Below, in pieces: positions 50,595-58,686 of a stretch of 64,000 nt of DNA. Positions within the stretch are counted from its first letter, which is position 1. Every line of letters begins with the position of its first letter. The position numbers were made by a program, and so were the translations under genes. Source of the stretch: JAEUMD01 sp050246945. Lineage in GTDB: Bacteria; Pseudomonadota; Alphaproteobacteria; Rhizobiales; Hyphomicrobiaceae. The stretch is taken from the NCBI GenBank assembly GCA_050246945.1, contig JBFWVC010000014.1:62001-126000 (forward strand), given 5' to 3'. The notes beneath the pieces were generated by a model, which saw nothing but the letters and a program-made list of their open reading frames with translations, had not been told where the DNA came from and did not search any database.

Positions 50595-51611
50595 ATGTCG
50601 GATCCGGCAGACTCGGACGCGGGACGGCCCGTAGCGGCTGGACCGGCCTCGAAGCTCGGACTTGGTGAACATCACGCGCCAACGCTTGTGCAGCGCATGC
50701 CGCAACCGCACCTCGGCGGTCATGCGGCGGCGGCTTGCTGCGGACACGATCATGAACACATCCACACTCATGCGCATGCCAATTCGGGCGATGTCGATCG
50801 AGATGCGCTGATTTCGGCGCGCGGGATCAAGCTGAGGCGCGGCGATCGGACCATTCTCGATGCGGTCGACATCGATCTTGCGGCGGGGGAGATCGTAACG
50901 CTGATCGGCCCGAACGGGGCGGGCAAGACGACACTCGTGCGACTTCTCCTGGGCCTCGAGGCGCCGGACTCCGGCCGGATTGCGAGACGTGCCGACCTCA
51001 GGATCGGCTATGTCCCGCAGCGTTTCGATGTCGACCGGGCGCTGCCGATGACGGTTTCGCGCTTCCTTTCGCTGGGGCTCGACGTATCGCGCGACGAGGC
51101 TGCCTCGGGCCTTGCCGATGTCGGCGCCGAGCAGGTGATCGACCGGCAGCTTGCGCGGCTGTCCGGCGGCGAGGGGCAGCGGGTCCTGCTGGCGCGCGCA
51201 CTCTTGAGGCGGCCCAACCTGCTGGTGCTCGACGAGCCCGTTCGCGGTGTCGATGCGACCGGCGAGGCCGAACTCTACACGCTCATAGGCAGGCTCAGGA
51301 CGGAGCGCGGTTTCGGCGTGCTGCTGGTCAGCCACGACCTGCACGTCGTCATGGCGGCCAGCGACAGGGTGCTGTGCCTCAACCGGCACGTGTGCTGCTC
51401 AGGCGTGCCGATGACGGTGGCCAAGCATCCCGAGTACGTGAAGCTGTTCGGAGCCGAAATGGCGCGCGCTTTCGCCGTTTACGAGCACCACCACGATCAT
51501 GCGCACGATCTGGCGGGGCGGCCGATGCGCGACGCCGGAACGCGAGAACCGGTGGACGCTGCGGCCGCGCCCCCGACGGCCGAGGGCATCGAACGGGAGG
51601 GCGGGACATGA
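50595..51611 (+). CDS. znuC: Zinc ABC transporter ATP-binding protein ZnuC with His-rich ends
   Basis: The 338-residue protein has Walker A GPNGAGKT (residues 105-112), signature LSGGEGQR and LDEPVRGVD. Residues 1-70 form an extra N-terminal tail containing CCGHDHEHIHTHAHA (about 48-62), and the C-terminus has HHHDHAHD near 300. Such His/Cys clusters can bind zinc. It powers ZnuB for zinc import. The stop overlaps znuB by ATGA. No znuA (periplasmic binding protein) is present beside it. Confidence 0.93.
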   Translation: MSDPADSDAGRPVAAGPASKLGLGEHHAPTLVQRMPQPHLGGHAAAACCGHDHEHIHTHAHANSGDVDRDALISARGIKLRRGDRTILDAVDIDLAAGEIVTLIGPNGAGKTTLVRLLLGLEAPDSGRIARRADLRIGYVPQRFDVDRALPMTVSRFLSLGLDVSRDEAASGLADVGAEQVIDRQLARLSGGEGQRVLLARALLRRPNLLVLDEPVRGVDATGEAELYTLIGRLRTERGFGVLLVSHDLHVVMAASDRVLCLNRHVCCSGVPMTVAKHPEYVKLFGAEMARAFAVYEHHHDHAHDLAGRPMRDAGTREPVDAAAAPPTAEGIEREGGT

Positions 51612-52411
51612 TCATGGAACCGTTCTTCCTGCGCGCTCTTGCGGCGGCGATCGGACTGGCGCTGGTCGCAGCACCGCTGGGTGCGCTCGTCGTCTGGCAG
51701 CGCATGGCGTATTTCGGCGAGACGATGGCGCAGGCGAGCCTGCTGGGTGTCGCCTTGTCGATAGCGGTGGGTGCGGGGGTCACCGTGTCGGTGCTGGTCG
51801 TCGCCATACTCGCGGCGCTGTTGATCCTGCTGTTGTCTCGCCAACACCTGTTGCCGCTCGATTCGATACTGGGCCTCATGCACCACGGCTCTCTGGCGGC
51901 AGGCGTGATTGCGACGGCCGCGCTTGCGGGCCCATCGGTCGACCTACTCGGATACCTTTTCGGCGACATCTTCGCGGTGACAAACGGCGACCTCGTATGG
52001 ATCTACGGCGGTGGTGTTCTCGTGCTTGGCGTTCTTTTCGCGATCTGGCAGCCGATGCTTCGGCTTGCCGTGCACGAGGAGCTTGCGATCGCAGAGGGCG
52101 TACCCGGGCGGCGCATCAAGGCCATTTTCATGCTGCTTCTCGCGATGACGATTGCGATCGCCATAAAGATTCTGGGCATACTCCTGGTCATTGCGTTCCT
52201 TATCGTGCCTGCGGCCGCCGCGCGACCGTTCGCCCGGACGCCTGAACGAATGGTGGGGATCACGGCAATCGTTGCCGTCGCCGGCGTCGTGGCTGGCCTT
52301 TGGCTTTCATCGCGGAGCGATGCGCCCGGCGGCCCGGCGATCGTGCTGGTGCTGGCGCTGATGGCGCTCGCTTCGCTCATCCGGGCCCGCTCGGCCGACA
52401 GGCAGGGCTGA
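51608..52411 (+). CDS. znuB: Zinc ABC transporter permease ZnuB
   Basis: The 267-residue permease has about eight hydrophobic helices and the ABC-3 family features LVVWQRMAYFGETMAQASLLG and the cytoplasmic loop EELAIAEGVPGRRIK. The start at 51608 overlaps the znuC stop. It forms the zinc channel in the inner membrane with ZnuC. The long frame upstream of this ATG is the znuC coding region in another reading frame. Confidence 0.94.
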   Translation: MIMEPFFLRALAAAIGLALVAAPLGALVVWQRMAYFGETMAQASLLGVALSIAVGAGVTVSVLVVAILAALLILLLSRQHLLPLDSILGLMHHGSLAAGVIATAALAGPSVDLLGYLFGDIFAVTNGDLVWIYGGGVLVLGVLFAIWQPMLRLAVHEELAIAEGVPGRRIKAIFMLLLAMTIAIAIKILGILLVIAFLIVPAAAARPFARTPERMVGITAIVAVAGVVAGLWLSSRSDAPGGPAIVLVLALMALASLIRARSADRQG

Positions 52412-52588
52412 TGGAGGCGCTGCGTACCACCACGCAGTGGCGTCAACGCCCGGTGGGGAGTATTGCTGGGGAACGAACTAGCGAATGGCTGCACGCGTAC
52501 GGCGCGTCATTCGTCGATGGTGGCATCCACTTGATCCCTGAGACGACAGGGTTCGTTGGGCGCGATCGAGAAGTGTCACGACGGAGAG

Positions 52589-53860
52589 ATGGATAACCAG
52601 ATGCCGGTACTCATTTCCAATCGCCGCGATGCGGTCGCCGTGGCGATCGGCAACGTCGTCATGGGCGGTGAGCATCCGGTCGTCGTCCAATCGATGACCA
52701 ACACCGACACTGCGGACGTGGCGGCGACGGTTGCACAGGTCGCGGCACTGGCGCGTGCCGGATCAGAGCTCGTTCGAATCACGGTCGATCGTGACGAAGC
52801 CGCGAAGGCGGTGCCCTACATCGTGGAGAAGTTGCGGGCACAGGGCGTCGACGTGCCGATCGTCGGGGACTTCCACTACATCGGCCACAAGCTGCTTTCG
52901 GAAAACCCGGCTGCGGCGGAGGCGCTCGACAAGTATCGCATCAATCCCGGCAACGTCGGCTTCAAGGCGAAAAAGGACCGTCAGTTCGGAGACATCATCG
53001 AACTGGCTCTGAAGTACGGCAAGCCGGTCCGGATCGGTGTCAACTGGGGCTCGCTGGATCAGGAGCTGCTGACGCACCTGATGGACGAGAACGCGAAGGC
53101 CGTCGCTCCGAAGGACGCCCGCGCGGTCATGCACGAGGCGATCGTGCAATCAGCTCTCATGTCGGCCGAGCGCGCTGAAGCGCTAGGGCTTGGCGCCGAC
53201 CGCATCGTCATTTCGGCCAAGGTATCGGCGGTACAGGATCTCATCAGCGTCTACACGATGCTTGCCGAACGCTGCTCCTACGCGCTGCATCTGGGGCTGA
53301 CCGAAGCGGGCATGGGCTCGAAGGGCATCGTCGCGTCGACGGCGGCGATGGCGGTGCTGTTGCAGCAGGGGATCGGCGATACGATCCGCGTTTCGTTGAC
53401 ACCCGAACCTGGCGGCGACCGCACGATGGAAGTCAAGGTGGCACAGGAAATCCTGCAGACGATGGGGCTTCGCTCGTTCTTGCCGATCGTGGCGGCGTGT
53501 CCTGGATGCGGACGGACGACGTCAACGGTGTTCCAGGAGCTTGCACGCGATGTGGAGACAATGATCCGCGAGCGCATGCCGGAGTGGCGGCGGCTCTATC
53601 CGGGCGTGGAGGCGCTCAACTTCGCGGTGATGGGCTGCATCGTCAACGGGCCGGGAGAGTCAAAGCATGCCGATATCGGCATCTCACTGCCTGGAACGGG
53701 CGAGCAGCCTGCCGCGCCGGTTTTCATCGACGGCAAGAAGGCGATGACATTGCGCGGCCCCAATATCGCCTCGGATTTCAAACAAGTTGTTGAAGACTAC
53801 ATCGCGCGTCGATTTGGCGCGAGCGATGCTGAATCCCGAAAAGCCAACGTTTCGGCGTGA
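52589..53860 (+). CDS. ispG: 4-hydroxy-3-methylbut-2-en-1-yl diphosphate synthase IspG
   Basis: The protein has 423 residues from the ATG at 52589 (GGAGAG directly upstream). Motifs include VVQSMTNTDT, RINPGNVGFKAKKDRQF, TPEPGGDRTMEV, and the [4Fe-4S] cysteines in ACPGCGRT and MGCIVNGPGE. IspG (GcpE) converts MEcPP to HMBPP in the non-mevalonate isoprenoid pathway. Together with ispA further along, it shows a DXP-type isoprenoid supply. Length is typical for alphaproteobacteria. Confidence 0.97.
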   Translation: MDNQMPVLISNRRDAVAVAIGNVVMGGEHPVVVQSMTNTDTADVAATVAQVAALARAGSELVRITVDRDEAAKAVPYIVEKLRAQGVDVPIVGDFHYIGHKLLSENPAAAEALDKYRINPGNVGFKAKKDRQFGDIIELALKYGKPVRIGVNWGSLDQELLTHLMDENAKAVAPKDARAVMHEAIVQSALMSAERAEALGLGADRIVISAKVSAVQDLISVYTMLAERCSYALHLGLTEAGMGSKGIVASTAAMAVLLQQGIGDTIRVSLTPEPGGDRTMEVKVAQEILQTMGLRSFLPIVAACPGCGRTTSTVFQELARDVETMIRERMPEWRRLYPGVEALNFAVMGCIVNGPGESKHADIGISLPGTGEQPAAPVFIDGKKAMTLRGPNIASDFKQVVEDYIARRFGASDAESRKANVSA

Positions 53861-53887
53861 AGACGCCGAGCAAAACAGCGGTTTTTT
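53852..53887 (+). terminator. Candidate terminator at the end of ispG
   Basis: TCGGCGT (53852-53858) and ACGCCGA (53863-53869) form a 7-bp stem with a 4-base loop that includes the ispG stop codon. A run of six T at 53882-53887 follows after a 12-base gap. Weak, because of the gap. Confidence 0.35.
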
Positions 53888-53998
53888 AATTCCAGAATGA
53901 TACTGGCTTTCCGCTTCGGCAACAAATCGCCGGAACCTTGCCTCAATTGGCGAGTTTCGTCCCGGCACGAGTAGACGGGTAATAGGGGTCCTCACGTT

Positions 53999-54721
53999 AT
54001 GTCAAAGTATGTGTTCACCGGCATGGTCGCCTCGGTGGCGGCCATGGCCACGGTTTCGCAGGCGCTTGCTGCCGATCTCGGGCCGTATCGCCCGCCGGCG
54101 CCACCGCCAGAGGCCTATATCGAGCGTCCCAGCATGTTCAGCTGGCGTGGCTTCTACGCCGGTCTCAACGGCGGCTATGCATGGGGCAGCGGCGGTTCGA
54201 CTTTCGTGGACAATGGCATGGTCGCTGGCCGGCTCGACGCCATCGATCCTGACGGCTGGTTTGGCGGCGCCCAGCTCGGCTACAACGCGCAATTCGGCAG
54301 CTTCGTGCTTGGTGTCGAAGGCGATTTCCAGGGAACGGGGATCGACGGCAGCAGCCTCGACAGCATTGGTGGGTCGCCTTTCCGTTCATCAAGCGATATG
54401 AACTGGTTCTCGACGTTGCGCGCGCGCGCCGGCTTTGCTGCGGACCGCGTGTTGATCTACGTCACCGGCGGTGTCGCCTGGGCGGACGTCGACTATTCGC
54501 TTTATGACTTCGACCATGCAACGCGCTACAGCGGCGGCGATACGCTGACCGGCTATGCGGTCGGTGGCGGTGTCGAATGGGCGCTGGCCAACAACTGGAC
54601 GTTCAAGGGCGAGTACCTCTACATCGATCTTGATGACGCGAAATTCACTGGCGGCGGTACGTCGGCATCCTTCGACAACGCCTTCCACACGGTCCGGTTC
54701 GGTCTCAACTACAAGTTCTGA
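53999..54721 (+). CDS. Outer-membrane beta-barrel protein (Omp25/Omp31-like porin family)
   Basis: The 240-residue protein has a signal peptide (MSKYVFTGMVASVAAMATVSQALAADL). The mature part starts with a Pro-rich stretch and then WRGFYAGLNGGYAWG, GWFGGAQLGYNAQFG, and the C-terminal HTVRFGLNYKF (terminal Phe), all typical of small eight-stranded outer-membrane barrels of Hyphomicrobiales. It likely shapes the outer membrane or serves as a minor pore. Monocistronic, with repeats behind it. Confidence 0.93.
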   Translation: MSKYVFTGMVASVAAMATVSQALAADLGPYRPPAPPPEAYIERPSMFSWRGFYAGLNGGYAWGSGGSTFVDNGMVAGRLDAIDPDGWFGGAQLGYNAQFGSFVLGVEGDFQGTGIDGSSLDSIGGSPFRSSSDMNWFSTLRARAGFAADRVLIYVTGGVAWADVDYSLYDFDHATRYSGGDTLTGYAVGGGVEWALANNWTFKGEYLYIDLDDAKFTGGGTSASFDNAFHTVRFGLNYKF

Positions 54722-55157
54722 GACGGGTCGTGGCAGGGCACGCAGCCTGAATTGCGATCGACAAAACGGGCGGTCCATACAGCCCATCAACGCCTCCGGA
54801 CATCGTTTAGGGGGCGTTTGATTTCCCGGTGCTTGCCGATTGGTCGTTTTGCCACTCGCCAAGCGCGCGCGTAGAGCGTGTAGACACCGCGAAACCGCTG
54901 AACACTTCAGCTCAACATGCTCTCCTGTCCTTGAGCATGTTCTTCGCGCTGAAGTGCTGCACGCTTCAGCCAAACACGCTGTCTTGTCCTTGAGCATGTT
55001 CTTCACGCTGAAGCACTGCACACTTCAGCTCAACATGCTCTCCTGTCCTTGAGCATGTTCTTCACGCTGAAGCGCTGCACACTTCAGCTAAACATGCTGT
55101 CTTGTCCTTGAGCATGTTCTTCACGCTGAACCGCTACACACTTCAGCTAAACATGCT
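54722..55157. other. Convergent intergenic region holding a five-copy palindrome array
   Basis: 436 bases between the 3' ends of the beta-barrel gene (plus) and ispA (minus). The first 150 bases show nothing notable. The rest is the repeat array at 54874-55158. Confidence 0.7.
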
Positions 55158-55158
55158 C
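54874..55158. repeat. Tandem array of five palindromic repeats with exact 59-bp period
   Basis: Units start at 54874, 54933, 54992, 55051 and 55110. Each is about 49 bases and can fold as a stem: GAGCATGTT and CTGAA on the left, TTCAG and AACATGCTC on the right, around a GC-containing loop. Spacers are nearly identical (about 10 bases, TCCTGTCCTT type). The last base of the fifth unit touches the ispA stop codon (55158-55160). Confidence 0.95.
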
Positions 55159-56063
55159 TAGCTTCGCCGGTTGACAACGAAACTCGCCGCCTCTGCGAGG
55201 GATGCGCCGCGCTCACCGTAATGGGCCATGAGTTGCCTGGCCTCGCGCTCCAGCTCGGCAAGCTTCTCGCGAGAGGCTTTCAAACCCATCAGCGAGACGA
55301 GGGTGGCCTTGCCGGCGTGCGCGTCCTTGGCGACGGCCTTGCCAACCTCTTCAGCGGTGCCTTCCACGTCGAGGAGGTCGTCGGCGATCTGGAAGGCGAA
55401 GCCGAGCGTGTCGCCGAAGAGTTCAAGGCGTCGGCGGTCGCCGGACGATGCCCCAGCCAGGATGGCGCCGGCGGCACAGGCGAAGCGGATCAGAGCACCG
55501 GTCTTCATGCTTTGCAGGCGGCGGATCGATTCCAGCGTCGGCTCGCTGGAGCCGGGGAGCTTTTCGGCCTCCAGGTCGAGCGATTGTCCGCCGACCATGC
55601 CCGTGGCGCCAGAGGCTCTGGCCAGTTCCAGGATGAGCGTTGCGCGCACGGCGGGCTCCGGATGGGCGGGTTCGCGGGCCAGGATCTCGAATGCCAGCGT
55701 CAGCAACGCATCGCCCGCCAGGATTGCCGACCACTCGTCGTAGGCGCGCCAGACGGTCGGCTGGCCGCGGCGCAATATGTCGTTGTCCATCGCGGGCAGG
55801 TCGTCGTGGGCCAGGGAATAACAGTGGATGCACTCCAGCGCACAGGCTGCGTCGAGCGCGGCATTTTGCGGCAAACCAAACAGTGCGGCGCTTTCCAGCA
55901 CGAGGAACGGGCGAAACCTCTTGCCACCGCCCAAGAGGGCATGCCGTATTGCCGCCGCGAGCCGGGGAGAGGACTGCGCCGGGCTTGCAAGTTGCTCGAT
56001 CAGCACGGCCAGTCGGATTTCGGTCGCGCGGGCGGCCTGGTCGAGTTTTTGCGCGAAGGTCAT
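55158..56063 (-). CDS. ispA: Farnesyl/geranyl diphosphate synthase (polyprenyl synthetase)
   Basis: The protein has 301 residues from the ATG at 56063 (MTFAQKLDQA). The long frame beyond it is antisense to the next gene. It has both Asp-rich motifs of short-chain prenyl synthases, HDDLPAMDND and QIADDLLDVEG, plus GGGKRFRPF. It condenses isopentenyl units to farnesyl diphosphate, the precursor for undecaprenyl carriers, quinone and hopanoid tails. The 3' end abuts a repeat array. Confidence 0.95.
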   Translation of the reverse strand: MTFAQKLDQAARATEIRLAVLIEQLASPAQSSPRLAAAIRHALLGGGKRFRPFLVLESAALFGLPQNAALDAACALECIHCYSLAHDDLPAMDNDILRRGQPTVWRAYDEWSAILAGDALLTLAFEILAREPAHPEPAVRATLILELARASGATGMVGGQSLDLEAEKLPGSSEPTLESIRRLQSMKTGALIRFACAAGAILAGASSGDRRRLELFGDTLGFAFQIADDLLDVEGTAEEVGKAVAKDAHAGKATLVSLMGLKASREKLAELEREARQLMAHYGERGASLAEAASFVVNRRS

Positions 56064-56205
56064 TGGTGCTCTATTAGGGTGCATATGAATAGGACGGGCG
56101 GCGTGCCGGTGGGGCGGCACCGCGCGCCGCATGGGATCGACGGGAGTTGGCGACGGTTCGGGGCTTTGCAGGCGGGGTATAGCACCGGCATCGCGCAGGG
56201 ACAGC

Positions 56206-57450
56206 ATGCACGAGGAGTTGAACGGTTTGGAGTCGGGTGACGGCTCGCAAAACGACGCGTGCGGTTCGAGGCGCCACTTGCCGAGGGTAAGCGCGGCCTG
56301 CGAGGCCGTTGTCATGCGCTTGCGCTCGGCCGTGGGTTCTGTTGCCTCGCCGATTGGCGACAATATCGCCCGCAGGGCGGCATTGTCCGCGGTCGCATTG
56401 GCGCGGCATCCGGTTCGACACGCGCGGGTGACCCCCGCCTCCTGGCCACCCCTTCCAGTGCCATCGCACGAGGCAGGATGGCTGACATGGCAGCTGCGAT
56501 CGGCAGCGGGACTGCGCGAGCCGGCAACTATCGCGACAGGCACGGATGCAGCTTCGTCGTTCCGCGAAGAAGTCGCGGCAAAGCGTATCGTCGATGCCGC
56601 CGTGGGTGAAACGGCCGCTTCGGCAACGCGCCCCTTCAGCTTCCGCCCTGGCGGTCGTTTCGTGCCGCGCTTCTCGATCAGGCATGGGGCTGGTGCGGAC
56701 GTCCATACCGATGTCACGAGTCCGGCAGAACGGGCTGCAATTGGGCAGCGGCCTGGTCCGACGATCGGGACCTACGTGCGCAAGGCGGCGCGCTGGACGG
56801 CGATCGCTTTCGCCGTCTGGTTCGGGCTCATGTTTGTGCTGATCTTCCTGTTCCGATTTGTCGATCCACCGGGCTCAACGCTCATCTTGTGGCAGGCGCT
56901 GTCGGGGACCAAAATCGAGCAGCGCTGGGTGCCGATGTCGCGCATCTCCAGCAACCTCAAGCGTGCCGTCGTGGTCTCCGAGGACGGCCGATTCTGCCAG
57001 CACTGGGGGGTCGATCCGCGCGAGGTTATGGCGGCGATCCGTAGATCTCGGGGCGGTGTGCCGCGCGGCGCCTCGACGATCACAATGCAAGTGGCGAAAA
57101 ACCTGTTCCTGTGGCCTTCGAAAAGCTATCTGCGCAAGGCGCTGGAGGTGCCTCTGGCATTCTCGCTGGAACTGCTGTGGCCGAAGTCTAGAATCCTGGA
57201 AGTCTACCTGAACATTGCCGAGTGGGGGCCGGGCATATTCGGGGCCGAGGCGGCGGCGCAGCACCATTTCCACAAACCGGCGAGCCGGCTCAACCGGTGG
57301 GAAGCCGCACTGCTCGCGGTGGCGCTGCCCAATCCGATCGACAGGCGAGCCGGCAAGCCTGGTCCGGGGACGGCGCGGCTGGCCAGCCTGATCCAATCCA
57401 GGGCGCGGGTGTCGGGGGATGCGGCCGGCTGTGTCCTGCGATCGCCCTGA
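56206..57450 (+). CDS. mtgA: Monofunctional peptidoglycan transglycosylase MtgA with N-terminal extension
   Basis: The protein has 414 residues from the ATG at 56206, which has AGGG at good spacing; earlier (56131) and later (56314) starts are possible. One transmembrane segment (about 192-212) precedes a GT51 domain with VVSEDGRFCQHWG (catalytic Glu259), RGASTITMQVAKNL and YLNIAEWGPGIFGAEAA. It polymerises lipid II into glycan strands. The roughly 180-residue N-terminal part, Ala/Arg/Ser-rich and cytoplasmic by topology, is not usual (typical MtgA about 230-240 residues), so the true start could lie further in. Confidence 0.85.
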   Translation: MHEELNGLESGDGSQNDACGSRRHLPRVSAACEAVVMRLRSAVGSVASPIGDNIARRAALSAVALARHPVRHARVTPASWPPLPVPSHEAGWLTWQLRSAAGLREPATIATGTDAASSFREEVAAKRIVDAAVGETAASATRPFSFRPGGRFVPRFSIRHGAGADVHTDVTSPAERAAIGQRPGPTIGTYVRKAARWTAIAFAVWFGLMFVLIFLFRFVDPPGSTLILWQALSGTKIEQRWVPMSRISSNLKRAVVVSEDGRFCQHWGVDPREVMAAIRRSRGGVPRGASTITMQVAKNLFLWPSKSYLRKALEVPLAFSLELLWPKSRILEVYLNIAEWGPGIFGAEAAAQHHFHKPASRLNRWEAALLAVALPNPIDRRAGKPGPGTARLASLIQSRARVSGDAAGCVLRSP

Positions 57451-57640
57451 GTGCGGACAGGACTGGCGTTTGGACCGCTTTGCCAGTATAAGGCGCGCTT
57501 AAGCGTTCCAGAGTATCTGGCGTACCGCTGGAAAGCGGGCGCTAACCAACTGGAAACTCGAGATATATTGCAACGCGCACGCTCCTGGCCATGGCTGGCG
57601 CAGGGGGTGACGCTTGCTTTGCCACGAATGGAGTGCACCA

Positions 57641-57826
57641 ATGGCCGTTCCGAGAAAGAAAGTTTCCGCGATGAAGCGCGGTCAGCGCCGCGCGCACGAC
57701 GCGCTTACCGCTCCGGCTTACGTGGAGGACAAGGAGTCGGGTGAGCGCCGCCGTCCGCACCATATCGACCTGAAATCGGGCAAGTACCGCGGTCGCCAGA
57801 TTCTTGCTCCAAAAGCAGAGGCGTAA
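57641..57826 (+). CDS. rpmF: 50S ribosomal protein L32
   Basis: This 61-residue protein matches alphaproteobacterial L32: MAVPRKKVSAMKRGQRRAHD and HHIDLKSGKYRGRQIL. It has no zinc-binding cysteines. Start at 57641; a longer frame from 57614 has no support. Confidence 0.97.
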   Translation: MAVPRKKVSAMKRGQRRAHDALTAPAYVEDKESGERRRPHHIDLKSGKYRGRQILAPKAEA

Positions 57827-58051
57827 TCGCCTCGCCCCGGATGGTTCGGTATGGCGCCACCGCTCATCGACGGGTGGTGGCGTGCGTGCACAGGGTCATG
57901 CTAGCGTCTGCGGCGTACAGGGAATTTGCGTGCCCCGGCAATGATGCGGGCATCATATCTCCCCGACGTTCCGCAATAGCGACGCGGGTGACAGTGAAAC
58001 CGTCACAATCCTGCGCTAGGCGGTCAACCAGAACAACCAGAGGGAGATCCC

Positions 58052-58474
58052 ATGTCGCTCAGATCCATTCCGCTGATGATCGTTGCGTTCATCATGTACA
58101 ACGTCGTCGTTCTGCTCGGCGGCGGAGTGGCGCCGGAATACGGCCTGCGCACCGAGATCTTCGCGCTGCCGTCCGTGCGTGGGGATGCGAGCTGGTCCTT
58201 CAATTGGGGCGATCTGATCATCCTCGTCACGTTGCTTGTCCTGTTCGTGGAAATCATCAAGGCAACCTATACGTCAACCGCGTCGCTGCTCGACCACGGC
58301 CTGTCGATGCTGGTTTTCATTGCCTGTCTTATCGAATTCCTGCTCGTCGACAAGGCTTTCACCTCGGTGTTCTTCACCATAATGGTGGCGGCGTTGATCG
58401 ACGTGATCGCGGGCTACACGATCGGCATTCGCGTGGCGCGCCGCGACATCGGTTTCGGCGGAATGGACAACTAA
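58052..58474 (+). CDS. Conserved small membrane protein of unknown function
   Basis: This 140-residue protein has four hydrophobic helices (about 8-24, 52-68, 80-98, 103-125), a polar loop (GVAPEYGLRTEIFALPSVRG) after the first, and a basic C-terminal tail (RVARRDIGFGGMDN). GAGGGAG sits upstream of the ATG. It is monocistronic. Family-specific function not known to me. Confidence 0.8.
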   Translation: MSLRSIPLMIVAFIMYNVVVLLGGGVAPEYGLRTEIFALPSVRGDASWSFNWGDLIILVTLLVLFVEIIKATYTSTASLLDHGLSMLVFIACLIEFLLVDKAFTSVFFTIMVAALIDVIAGYTIGIRVARRDIGFGGMDN

Positions 58475-58686
58475 AGCGGCTGTTTGAACCGTATGCCTTT
58501 GGAGCATTCGAAAGACGGGTGGGCCGCGTGGCCGCACCCGTTTTTCATTTCCGATCGCCGCGGCAACTGGGACGGATAGGGGGCAGACTTTAACAGTTGT
58601 TAGCAAATTGCATCTAACTTGACGTTTCAGGAGCGCGCGAGCGGCGATGCCCCGCATTTTGGTTCGGGTCAAGTGTTGCCAGCGCA

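Noticed and set aside
54874..55158. CRISPR-like array
   Set aside because: The spacing is regular (59 bp), but the spacers are nearly identical, the repeat is a palindrome of about 49 bases, and no cas gene is present.
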